Positions 49,001 to 56,518 of a stretch of 64,000 nt of DNA are shown here, one piece after another. The stretch lies in the NCBI RefSeq assembly GCF_002158865.1, contig NZ_CP021455.1, positions 868,001-932,000 of the forward strand, in the 5' to 3' direction. The translations under genes and the position numbers were made by a program. Source of the DNA: Comamonas serinivorans (GTDB lineage Bacteria > Pseudomonadota > Gammaproteobacteria > Burkholderiales > Burkholderiaceae_C). The notes under the pieces were generated by a model, which was not told the DNA's origin, did no database searches, and saw nothing but the letters and a program-made list of their open reading frames with translations. Each line of letters opens with the position of its first letter. Within the stretch, counting starts at the first letter, position 1.

Positions 49001-49899
49001 ACCGTGTCTTCATGGACTATCAGCTCGTCAGCATCGAGTTTAGCGTGACCGAGACCACCATCCAGGACGTCTATGACATCGTGCTCGAAGCCACCTTCCA
49101 GACCCAGGTGCCTGCGCCTGTGGTCTTGATGGAGCCCATGAGCATCAACTTGCCCTCCATGCAAGCAGGGGAGGAGTTCACGGGCGAGCTCACCTTGTCC
49201 AACTACGGTCTCGTGCGGGCAGACAACCTCAAGTTCGCCTTGCCCACCAGCGATGCCAATTTCCGGTACGAGTTCTTTGGTGAATTCCCCAAACAGCTCG
49301 CCGCCAAGTCGCGGGTCGTCATCCCCTATCGCATCACGGCGCTGCAGGCTGTCAAGAACGGCGTACAGCTCAACCTCGAGCCGGCGCGCCAACTCGAAAA
49401 GTTGCTTGGCACAAGCTATCAGCCCAGTCCACAAATTCAGAACGCCGTGCGCCAGTTTCTGCAGCGGGGGGCAGTTGAAGGCATGAGCCAAGACGGCGCC
49501 AGTGCTGTGGTGTTGCAAGCCGCTGCGAAGGCTGCCAGCTGCTCAAGCTACCACACGCAAAGCTGCGTGGCTTATGAATACGACTGCGCTGCTGGCGATA
49601 CCCGGGGCGGCAGTGCGTGCTCAAGCTTCAGCCGCGTGACAGGAGCAACCTGCGGGACCAGTGGGCCAGGTTCCATCTCAACGCCCCAGTGCCCTTGGGG
49701 CTCATGCGGTAACGGTGGGGGATGGGGTGGTAGCGGTGGAGGAAGCGGGGCCCCTGTCGCCCTGGTGCCCTACTGCATCCCTGATTGCCCGGACTGCAGC
49801 GCCGGCACTGGCCCTGGCGGAGGAGGCGGAGGAGGCGGAGGAGGCGGAGGAGGCGGAGGAGGCGGCGGCTCTGGCCCCAGCTTTGGCTCCAGCTCCTAA
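46075..49899 (+). CDS. secreted beta-helix/Ig-like protein with poly-Gly tail
   Basis: A 1274-residue protein with a long signal region (LRNL-type helix LLNLLLVLTGLGLLGAGVAWA). A right-handed beta-helix domain (about residues 50-265) includes GNWWGHASGPRDTANP, typical of NosD-like repeats. Ig-like domains follow (about 300-540), then a carboxypeptidase-regulatory-like domain (GARITLQNEALTGDIRTAT). The Cys-rich end (ASCSSYHTQSCVAYEYDC) leads into a run of about 20 glycines. AAGGAGG precedes the start, 11 bases after the previous stop. It probably works with the RHS protein encoded 32 bases downstream. Confidence 0.8.
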   Translation: MHTPSKSGFMSLSPLHTPQRSWRALMRQGLLNLLLVLTGLGLLGAGVAWADGSLKINDGVIVKFGSDAGMQVRSSLNTGARVSFTSQNDDATGGQTNPTAATAAAGDWWGLFIAPQTNPSAIAINGLSMRFGGGQMDLPRHLQGGAVLNLVGGAYQFTGLSLSHNVAGIRVIGAGSPSFKNMQLNDNRVGLLAEQTATPRIEASDISDNADYGVQNLNPNTPVVAQGNWWGHASGPRDTANPAGQGNRVSAGVDYGSFLTSLPVFNQGPAIDVNFAGQPLVANATLTEAGQLSVTAQSAAKVARLQMSVDGVSIFDQAYSNQTQVTATQFIDFAQLTNGSHRLVILATDAAGVATTVDLPFTLALSAPKPPVLTTPANNSTVASTQINVGGTAEPGAKIQIFVDGTAAGAPVTASASGSFGTGVTLPASEGNHRINATASTVRGTSGDSNPLIVNLKLSVPTVVFVSPAANASLSTNPVVEVSVLDAAGVAKVELYAGSQPIATRTEAPWSGTWDIGGVADGSYILKAVATNRAGKSAEVTRSVQVQKTIIPTVPEAPYVARAVTINPGLSWGNTPVQINGEIVTNDAAAQLVPNASMRLILKVQGFERKISLVGDAQGKFAYTFSPSATDAGTYEVHIVHPSDTAYAQRAAVGSFTINRLTAEYSQYKLNAIRTVASPAVVNVRASAGTGATGVHWKALPADQPSGSLPPGITLDLGAPVDITAGTAVPTTIKLTGSASAGLTGTIILKLFANESGSEPRAELRLDYQLYDARPGLVPEPTALELGVQQGQQVSGKITLTNKGYTAALNTKAQLLARGGGAAPAWVRLASSSDIGDIDIGGTTAVQINASPDASVADGYVQLELRISADNDPGGIVPVTIAVSQAGQGGLRLKLVDIYTNTLDAQGQPIEGLAGARITLQNEALTGDIRTATSDASGVAEFTNIPPGNYRWRASAANHMDASGRITVYAGLTASDRVFMDYQLVSIEFSVTETTIQDVYDIVLEATFQTQVPAPVVLMEPMSINLPSMQAGEEFTGELTLSNYGLVRADNLKFALPTSDANFRYEFFGEFPKQLAAKSRVVIPYRITALQAVKNGVQLNLEPARQLEKLLGTSYQPSPQIQNAVRQFLQRGAVEGMSQDGASAVVLQAAAKAASCSSYHTQSCVAYEYDCAAGDTRGGSACSSFSRVTGATCGTSGPGSISTPQCPWGSCGNGGGWGGSGGGSGAPVALVPYCIPDCPDCSAGTGPGGGGGGGGGGGGGGGGGGSGPSFGSSS
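49814..49869 (+). repeat. GGAGGC hexamer tract coding poly-glycine
   Basis: Repeated GGAGGC/GGCGGA units form a run prone to slippage. Changes in steps of six bases keep the reading frame; others would cut off the last few residues only. Confidence 0.7.
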
Positions 49900-49931
49900 C
49901 GTGATCGGAACATAGATTGAGGAAGAAAAAG

Positions 49932-52900
49932 ATGAGTGTTCACAACAAAAAAGATCTGTTCAGTCTGCTCATGGGCGCCATGCTGGCGTGCGGCCTGCTC
50001 AGCCAAGAAGCATTGGCGCAAAGCGCCACGCGTCAGATCAGCCTGCCCAACCAGGACTACACCGAGAGCACGCAAGACCTGGTGGTCAAAGTCATGGGGG
50101 GCTACGTCAACATCAACCGCACCTGGACCTACGGCAAGTGGTACCTCAACGACGCCTGGGCCGATTTGGTACTGGTACCCGACCCCATGGGCGGTGTCTT
50201 GGCCGTGGGCCGTGCCGACCGCGTCTACAGCAAAGCCAGCGGCGTGGGCGGCTCCGTCTACACCTTTGACGAAAACAACTTCATCAAAGCCACCGGCGCT
50301 GGCTGGCAGTGGTACGACCGCGCGGGTAACACCATCGACTACAACGCCAGCGGCAAGATGCTCGGCTACGCCGACCGCAACGGCGTCAAAGTCACCATGG
50401 TGCGCGATGCCAATGGGCGGCTGGTGGGCATCAAGGATCACTTTGACCGCCAAGTGATCACCATCGAGAACGACGCTGCGGGCTTCCCCAAAAAGGTCAG
50501 CGACTACAGTGGTCGCAGTGTGCAGTACGAGTGGCAAAGCCAGGTCGACGTGCGCGGTGGTGGCCTCAAAGGCCTGCTCACCAAAGTGACCGACGTGCGC
50601 GGCAACCCCTGGACCTACACCTACACCAACGGCTACATCGAAACCCGCACCGACCCCGAAGGCGGTCAAATCAAGCTCACCTACATGAGCTTCCCCAACG
50701 ATAACGCTGGCATGACCGGTACCTTGGCCACTGCGGGCTCATCCCGCGGCAGTGAAGGCTCCAGCAAAGACACGGGAGTGAGCGCAGGCTCAGGCGCAAT
50801 TCCTAGCGTCGGCACCACCAAAGTCACTCAGCCCAAAACTGCACGCGTGGCCAGCTTCAAAGACGAAGTTGGCAGCACCACCAACTATCGCATTGACTAC
50901 AACCGCGTCAAGCGTGAGTACATGGTCAGCATGCAGCTACCGGGCGGGGCTAACCAAGTCATCCGCTACGACAGTGGTGGGCGAATCCTGCAGAACACGT
51001 TGGGTGAGCTGGACCTCACCATCGACAAGATCGACGCCAACACCGAGCGATCTAAAGACGCCCGGGGCCTGATCACCACCACCGTTTACAACGCAGCGCG
51101 CCTGCCGCTCAAAGTCATCTACCCGGACGGGGCCAGTGAGACCACCACCTACGATCCCATCTTCAACCAGAAGACCAGCTTCACCAACGCACTGGGCGTG
51201 CTCAGCACCTGGGCCTACGACGGCAAAGGCAACATCACCGAATGGGTCGAGGCCAAAGGCCTGCCCGAGCAAAGAACCACGCTCTACACCTATGACCAAT
51301 GGGGCAACCTGCTCAGCAAAACCCGTGGGGCGGGCGATGGCAAGCAGGCCGATGCCATTACCGAGGCCTTCGAATACGACAACGCAGGCAACCTCACCAA
51401 AGTCACAAATGGCTTGGGGCACAGCACCCGCGCTACTTACAACGCCCGAGGTCTGCCGCTCACCCTCACCAACCCCCTGGGGCACGTCACCACCCGCACC
51501 TACGATGCCCAGGGTAACCTGCTCAGCAGTGCCAATGCGCTGAACCAAACCATCACCAGCGCCTACGACGGCATGGGGCGCAGAACACGCGCCACCAGCG
51601 CTGCCGGTCGCATTCAAACCACCACCTACGACAAAGCTGGGCGCGTCACCGAAACCCTGGCCCCTGGCCAAAGCGCAGGGCAGGGCACTCGTATTCAGTA
51701 CGACGCCGCTGGCCGTCCCACCCAAACCACCAGTCCCGGCGGCCTCAAAAGCACCAGCGAATACGACACCCAAGGACGCTTGGTCAAAACCACCGACCCA
51801 GCAGGCAACGCCAGCACTTACGAATACGGTGCCAAAGGCACCGCCTTGGCGGGCCTGTTCACCGCCGTCAACTACCCGACCTACAAGGAAACGAATGGTT
51901 ACGACCAGCGTGGGCGCCAAACCGTCATCAACCGCCAGCTTGGTGCCACCACCCTGACCCAACACCAAGCTTTTGATGCCGCAGGCCAGCGCATCAGCAG
52001 CAGCGACCCTGCTGGCAAAACCACCCTCAGCCAATACGACGGCCTGGGCCGTCTGACCCAAACCACCGACCCTGTTGGTGGCCAAACTCAACAAAGCTGG
52101 GACGCCCAAGACAAGCTCAGCGCCCTCACCGACGCCAAAGGCAACCGCCACGCCTTCGCCTATGACAAAGCTGGGCTCCTCACCCAAGAAACCCGCCCCC
52201 TAGGCGGTGCCATTCGCTATAGCCACGACGCCGCAGGCCAACTCATCCTCAGAACCGATGCTGGGGGCAACACCCGTGCCTACAGCTACAACGCGGCTGG
52301 GCGCATGACCGCAGAGGTGCACAAGCTGAACGGCACCACAGACCAAAGCATCACCTACACCCATGATGCCGATGGCCAACTCACCGCCTACGAGCAAAAG
52401 GATGGAGCAGGTCAACTCATCAGCGCAGCCACCTACACCCAAGACGCCCAAGGCCGCACAGCGGCCAGCAGCATCCAATACGGCAAGACCGATGGCAGCG
52501 GCACCCTCGGCTTCCAAATCGGCCAAAGCTTCAATCCAGACGGCCAACTGCTAAGCCACACCTACCCAGGCGGCAGCACTCAGAGCTACAGCTACAACAA
52601 GGGCCAACTCAGCCAAGTCACCCTGCCCAACGGCAGCGCCATGACCTATGGCAACTACCAATGGATGGTTCCCGGCCAGATCAGCACCCCTGGGGCCACC
52701 AAAACCATCAGCTACGACGTGCTGCAACGCCCCACCAGCATCCACGTCAAGAACCAGGCTGGCCAAACTCTGGCCTCTCGGCTCTACCAGTACGATCAAG
52801 CTGGCAACATCACCCAAATCGATACCGACCTGGGCAAGACCAGCTATGGCTATGACCAGCTCGACCGTCTCACCGAGGCCAGCCCAGATACTGCCTTGCA

Positions 52901-54188
52901 AGCCATGAACCTGCCCCAGGAAAGCTACAACTACGACGCCGTGGGCAACCGCATCGCAAGCAGCCACCAAGCGGGCACCTGGGTCTACAACGCAGACAAC
53001 CAACTCACCCAGTACCCCAAGACCACGCCCTTTAGCACTTTGACAGCCCTAGATACTCGGGTCGCCTACACCGCCCAAGGCCACACCCATAAAGAAACCA
53101 ACAGCCAGACAACCCAAACCTACGGCTACAACGCAGCCGAGCGCCTGACCCAATACACCAACACCCCCCAAGGCCAGGCCACACCCAGCGTGCAAGCCGC
53201 CTACCGTTATGACCCCTTTGGCAGACGCATTGCCAAGCGCGTCACCGAAGGCAGCACAACCACAAACACCTACTTTATCTATAGCGAACAAGGCCTGATG
53301 GCCGAGGCCAATGAGCAAGGGCAGATGACCAGCGCCTATGGCTTCAACCCCAAAGCAGCCCAACAAGGCCTGTGGAGCACAGACCCCATTTGGCAAGCCA
53401 AAGTGCAGGGCGGCAGCTTGACGGATGCACAAACCCAGTTTCATCATTTGCACACCGATCACCTGGGCACGCCCATGCTGTCCACCGACAAAGACGGCAA
53501 GACCAGCTGGAAGGCGGTGTCAGAGGCGTTTGGGGCGGCAGGTGTGTTGCAAAACCAGAGTGCCATTACGATGAACCTGAGGTTCCCGGGCCAGTACTGG
53601 GATGAGGAGTCGCAGAGCCATTACAACTTCTTCAGGGATTACAGGCCGGGTGTGGGGCGGTACATCCAATCTGATCCGATTGGTTTGAGTGATGGGGTGA
53701 ATATTTACAATTACGCTCACCTGAATCCAATTTTTTATTTTGATATGAATGGTCTTCAGGCGGGTGGCTGGGGGCCGACTGGTGGCCCCCCAACAGGACG
53801 AGTAAATACTATATATTGCGTCAATGAAATTCTTGAGTTGTATATTGTTCCTGTAAGTCGAGGAGGAGAATGTCCAGCGATTGAGACCTGTTTGCGTGTT
53901 CATGAAGATACTCATCGAAAAGATGCCATCCGCTTCGATTCAAAAATATGTAAAGGACTTAATAATGTCGCCATAGGTTACTATGGTGAAAATGGGAAAA
54001 GTGTCAAGACATCGAGCTTCATTAAAGATGCTGAAATTAGAGCACTGGAGAATCAAATTTTCTGTTTGGAGTCATTTAGATCTAGTCTGATGTGTCGCGA
54101 GGAATGGTGTTTGGGTTGGATTAATTTTGAAATTATTTCCAGAAGCAATCAATTGGTTATGGTTCTTTCTGGATCGTATTGGGATTAA
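49932..54188 (+). CDS. secreted RHS/YD-repeat protein with putative HExxH toxin tail
   Basis: A 1418-residue protein with a Sec signal (LMGAMLACGLLSQEALAQ). Many YD repeats of the form YDAxGRLTxxT fill residues 120-1200, ending in the RHS-associated core (FPGQYWDEESQSHYNFFRDYRPGVGRYIQSDPIGL, to about residue 1273). The last 143 residues are unrelated to the shell and AT-rich. They contain HEDTH (1324-1328) in CLRVHEDTHRKDAIRF, a zinc metallopeptidase-type HExxH motif. RHS shells encapsulate such tails and release them as toxins. ATG 49932 follows GAGGAAG. A probable immunity gene follows 1 base after the stop. Confidence 0.85.
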   Translation: MSVHNKKDLFSLLMGAMLACGLLSQEALAQSATRQISLPNQDYTESTQDLVVKVMGGYVNINRTWTYGKWYLNDAWADLVLVPDPMGGVLAVGRADRVYSKASGVGGSVYTFDENNFIKATGAGWQWYDRAGNTIDYNASGKMLGYADRNGVKVTMVRDANGRLVGIKDHFDRQVITIENDAAGFPKKVSDYSGRSVQYEWQSQVDVRGGGLKGLLTKVTDVRGNPWTYTYTNGYIETRTDPEGGQIKLTYMSFPNDNAGMTGTLATAGSSRGSEGSSKDTGVSAGSGAIPSVGTTKVTQPKTARVASFKDEVGSTTNYRIDYNRVKREYMVSMQLPGGANQVIRYDSGGRILQNTLGELDLTIDKIDANTERSKDARGLITTTVYNAARLPLKVIYPDGASETTTYDPIFNQKTSFTNALGVLSTWAYDGKGNITEWVEAKGLPEQRTTLYTYDQWGNLLSKTRGAGDGKQADAITEAFEYDNAGNLTKVTNGLGHSTRATYNARGLPLTLTNPLGHVTTRTYDAQGNLLSSANALNQTITSAYDGMGRRTRATSAAGRIQTTTYDKAGRVTETLAPGQSAGQGTRIQYDAAGRPTQTTSPGGLKSTSEYDTQGRLVKTTDPAGNASTYEYGAKGTALAGLFTAVNYPTYKETNGYDQRGRQTVINRQLGATTLTQHQAFDAAGQRISSSDPAGKTTLSQYDGLGRLTQTTDPVGGQTQQSWDAQDKLSALTDAKGNRHAFAYDKAGLLTQETRPLGGAIRYSHDAAGQLILRTDAGGNTRAYSYNAAGRMTAEVHKLNGTTDQSITYTHDADGQLTAYEQKDGAGQLISAATYTQDAQGRTAASSIQYGKTDGSGTLGFQIGQSFNPDGQLLSHTYPGGSTQSYSYNKGQLSQVTLPNGSAMTYGNYQWMVPGQISTPGATKTISYDVLQRPTSIHVKNQAGQTLASRLYQYDQAGNITQIDTDLGKTSYGYDQLDRLTEASPDTALQAMNLPQESYNYDAVGNRIASSHQAGTWVYNADNQLTQYPKTTPFSTLTALDTRVAYTAQGHTHKETNSQTTQTYGYNAAERLTQYTNTPQGQATPSVQAAYRYDPFGRRIAKRVTEGSTTTNTYFIYSEQGLMAEANEQGQMTSAYGFNPKAAQQGLWSTDPIWQAKVQGGSLTDAQTQFHHLHTDHLGTPMLSTDKDGKTSWKAVSEAFGAAGVLQNQSAITMNLRFPGQYWDEESQSHYNFFRDYRPGVGRYIQSDPIGLSDGVNIYNYAHLNPIFYFDMNGLQAGGWGPTGGPPTGRVNTIYCVNEILELYIVPVSRGGECPAIETCLRVHEDTHRKDAIRFDSKICKGLNNVAIGYYGENGKSVKTSSFIKDAEIRALENQIFCLESFRSSLMCREEWCLGWINFEIISRSNQLVMVLSGSYWD

Positions 54189-54189
54189 A

Positions 54190-54624
54190 ATGAATATAAA
54201 AATAATGATCACCGCATTGTTACTCCTCTCGCCTGGAATTTCGTTTTCAGAGGAGTGTCCGATAGATGTGGTTGTTGTTCAAAAGAGCTTTTTGATTGAG
54301 TTCAAAATGGCAAATAATCAAGATATAAGTTATGAAATTCAATATGATAAACTCCCGTGGGTTGCCACGGTGGGTGGTGTTGAATTTGAGTTGTTCCATG
54401 GGGAGAGAAAAATTATAATCCCAAAACCCACTGGTATGAATTCGGAAAAAATTCGAATCGGTCCGAGATCATCGATATCTTCTGATGTGGACATTAAATT
54501 TTTGAGATTTTTTTATAGAGGATTAAATCCAAAGGAAATATCTCTTCGATGGCGTTATGATATTCCGGGCGGAGGCATGACTGAGTCTTGTCGGCGAAGG
54601 GGGGGGGACTTGGCAGTTCCTTGA
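54190..54624 (+). CDS. probable immunity protein for the RHS tail
   Basis: A 144-residue protein with a signal peptide (MNIKIMITALLLLSPGISFS) and a compact beta-rich body (VVVQKSFLIEFKMANNQDISYEIQYD). AT-rich like the RHS tail, it begins one base after its stop. A periplasmic immunity protein would fit a toxin acting in the periplasm. The C-terminus TESCRRRGGDLAVP is read through a run of nine G residues (54599-54607), so the end may vary or be altered by slippage. No family recognised. Confidence 0.65.
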   Translation: MNIKIMITALLLLSPGISFSEECPIDVVVVQKSFLIEFKMANNQDISYEIQYDKLPWVATVGGVEFELFHGERKIIIPKPTGMNSEKIRIGPRSSISSDVDIKFLRFFYRGLNPKEISLRWRYDIPGGGMTESCRRRGGDLAVP

Positions 54625-54970
54625 ATATTGGAAACTGCCGGCATTGCTCGACAGCCTCGCCTAAGGAACCTCTGCATAAAACGACTTCTGACGTGGCAGC
54701 CCACCGGCTATCCAACCGGCCATCCGCCGCTGGCACCAAAAATCAACGGCTTACATGAGAAGGGCCATCCGCGACACTGATGCTGAATCGCTCGTAACAG
54801 ATCGTCCTTGATTTATGCAGAGGTTCCCTAAGAAAGGTCTGCACAAAGCGCTTTGAAGCGCGGTAGATGCATGTGAAGTTGCTGGTTGAGCAATTGCCGC
54901 AGCGATACAGCCAGCCTCGATCTGCCAGAGATCGCGCAACGAGGCCGTTCTGGCGCTGTTGCGCACGCAC
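54625..54970. other. gene-free stretch with a MITE-like element
   Basis: No gene is seen. The first part holds a short inverted-repeat element (54665-54827). The rest (54830-54970) seems to be the end of a decayed IS5-type element. Confidence 0.5.
54665..54827. mobile_element. MITE-like element with 16-bp inverted repeats
   Basis: GGAACCTCTGCATAAA at 54665-54680 is matched by its reverse complement at 54812-54827, giving a 163-bp non-coding unit. The ends resemble those of IS5-family elements, remnants of which lie just to the right. Confidence 0.65.
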
Positions 54971-55386
54971 TCATCCCGCCGCAGTGATCAGTTTGCGACG
55001 CACCAGCCACAGGTTCGCCAGCGCGAACAACGTGTGCAGCTGCGCCGTGTTCTTGGCCAAGCCCCGGTAGCGCACCTTCACATGGCCAAACTGGCGCTTG
55101 AGCACCCGAAACGGATGCTCCACCTTCGCCCGGATGCTGGCCTTGATCTTCTCGATCTGATGACTGAGCTGGTCCACCTCGTCAGCCAGGTTCAGCGCCC
55201 GGCGTTTGCCCGGATGCATGGCAATGTGCCAGCGCACCGTGCTCTTGGCAAGGCGTTGGCCTCGATCACGTCGTTGACGTTGCCTGTCGTGCCCCGCACC
55301 GTGTGCACCAGGCCCGACTCAGCGTCCACGCCGATGTGCGCCTTCATGCCGAAGTACCACTGCTGGCCCTTCTTGCTCTGGTGCAT
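54971..55386 (-). pseudogene. IS5-family transposase remnant
   Basis: Two adjoining minus-strand frames give parts of one IS5 transposase: QSKKGQQWYFGMKAHIGVDAESGLVHTVRG (55192-55386), then in another frame WHIAMHPGKRRALNLADEVDQ to HPFRVLKRQFGHVKVRYRGLAKNTAQL (54971-55237). About 30-40 central residues, including a catalytic Asp region, are missing at the junction. Inactive. Confidence 0.82.
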
Positions 55387-55400
55387 CGCGGGGGAGCCAT

Positions 55401-55842
55401 CTTCCTAGAAATCAATGTCTCGGAGAAACCGAGCAGGTCAGGTTGAGCTCAGCGCAGCATTGGGCCGCCCAGTGGGTGACTTGTGGACCTGGCGCAATGG
55501 GTATGCCTTGTGCACCGCGGAGGGACTTGGCCTCATCGCTGATCAGGCAAGTACTGGCGCATGGACTACTGCCATGCAGGCAAGCGCAAATGTACCGTCA
55601 ATATTGCGAGCTGATATGAGCCTATTTGAACCCGGCTGAACCTTTCTTGTGTCGCAAGCTATTGATTTTCAAATATTTTTGAGCTTATCTGAGCCTGATT
55701 GGATCACCAATCTGGTGCCCAGGCGGAACGTGTCGGCGCGCTCCTCGAACGAGGCCTCCAGCGCCAGCGCGATGTCAGAGGTGTTCTTGCCTGCGGCGTA
55801 TTGGTACTGCGTGAAGGCCGACCGGACCAAGGCTTCGGGGTG
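55401..55842. other. island right-end region without a clear gene
   Basis: No intact gene is recognised. A minus-strand reading at 55690-55835 (LVRSAFTQYQYAAGKNTSDIALALEASFEERADTF) is protein-like and could be a gene fragment, but has no start or recognised family. The remainder looks like fused debris. Confidence 0.45.
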
Positions 55843-55927
55843 GTGCCCGGGACGGGAATCGAACCCGTACAGCTGGAAAGCTGGCAAATTTTAAGTCTGC
55901 TGCGTCTACCAATTCCGCCACCCGGGC
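55841..55927 (-). tRNA. island-borne tRNA-Leu (UAA)
   Basis: Read on the minus strand: acceptor GCCCGGG pairs with CCCGGGC, followed by ACCA. The D arm TGGCGGAATTGGTAGACGC, anticodon stem-loop GCAGACTTAAAATTTGC (loop CTTAAAA), a perfect 5-bp variable arm (CAGCT/AGCTG) and the T arm CGGGTTCGATTCCCG are all present. It is intact and differs at many positions from the interrupted host gene. It can read UUA and UUG and could replace the broken host copy. Confidence 0.93.
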
Positions 55928-56083
55928 ACAGGGCAAGTGTATCGCGCGGCGTGTGTAATTCGTGCGTAACCCGCAACGCAAAGGACTACAATTAAAAGCG
56001 ATCCAGTCACAAGTGATAGCAAAAAACACATTAAAAACAACGCGTTGTGTTGCGTCTGAGTGTGCTGCGTTGCGCGGGTGGTT

Positions 56084-56145
56084 GACTTAAAATCCGTCGC
56101 TTCCTGAAAAGGTGCATGCCGGTTCGATTCCGGCCCGAGGCACCA
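56084..56145 (+). tRNA. 3' half of host tRNA-Leu (UAA), with attR core
   Basis: It begins with the second GACTTAAAATC (56084-56094) and continues through the anticodon stem partner, variable arm, T arm GCCGGTTCGATTCCGGC, acceptor CCGAGGC and ACCA. CCGAGGC pairs exactly with GCCTCGG at 21117-21123. One TGCGTAA heptamer (55963) on the island side may be an integrase arm site. On its own this half lacks a promoter and 5' acceptor. Confidence 0.88.
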
Positions 56146-56518
56146 ATGCTGCATTCTGTGCTGCGCATTTCGTAGCAAAACCTCGCCAGGTTGCTCCACA
56201 GTAGTTCGCCCCACTTCGAAACAGGGTTCAACCGTCGAGCAGCCCGCAAAAAGCCACCGCCAAGGTGGCTTTTTTGTCGGCTGGCTGGCCTATGGCAAGG
56301 CCGGTGTTGGAACGACTGGGCAGTCCGATCGCTGCGTCTTGGCTGAATGCCAATGAAAGCGCATGGGGCTGCAATGCTTCACTCAGGCGATCCTTGTCAG
56401 GGTTTGGCGGCCTTCGCGTCTCTGGATGCGCCGATTCGTCCTGGTCGCGGGCGACCCGCGTGAGCTGGTTGGCTACGGTGCGTGAGGCATAGAGCTGGCC
56501 CCGCCAAGGTGACAGCCG
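56146..56518. other. intergenic region right of the island
   Basis: It contains the intrinsic terminator at 56248-56275, probably the original end of the tRNA-Leu transcript. No gene is supported in 56276-56518, before the convergent enoyl-CoA hydratase. Confidence 0.6.
56248..56275 (+). terminator. intrinsic terminator downstream of tRNA-Leu 3' half
   Basis: AAAGCCACC and GGTGGCTTT arms with a five-base loop, followed by a T run. Confidence 0.88.

Larger units (their letters stand above)
21147..56094. mobile_element. integrated genomic island in tRNA-Leu (UAA)
   Basis: About 34.9 kb lies between the two 11-bp att cores. It begins with a tyrosine integrase, an excisionase-like HTH protein and a primase-helicase with an iteron-rich origin candidate, as in phage satellites and small integrative elements. 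The middle has insertion-sequence remnants, an XRE regulator and an SOS-box DUF5131/TcmP operon. The right half is a long surface-protein/RHS operon. A complete tRNA-Leu(UAA) lies 157 bases from the right core. No capsid, tail or conjugation genes were seen. It may be a composite of several insertions. Confidence 0.82.

Noticed and set aside
55690..55835. Minus-strand fragment with GKNTSDIALALEA as a remnant of a NYN/DUF88-type nuclease gene
   Set aside because: Only a short stretch is suggestive, with no start, and the flanking residues do not fit; it is noted as debris.
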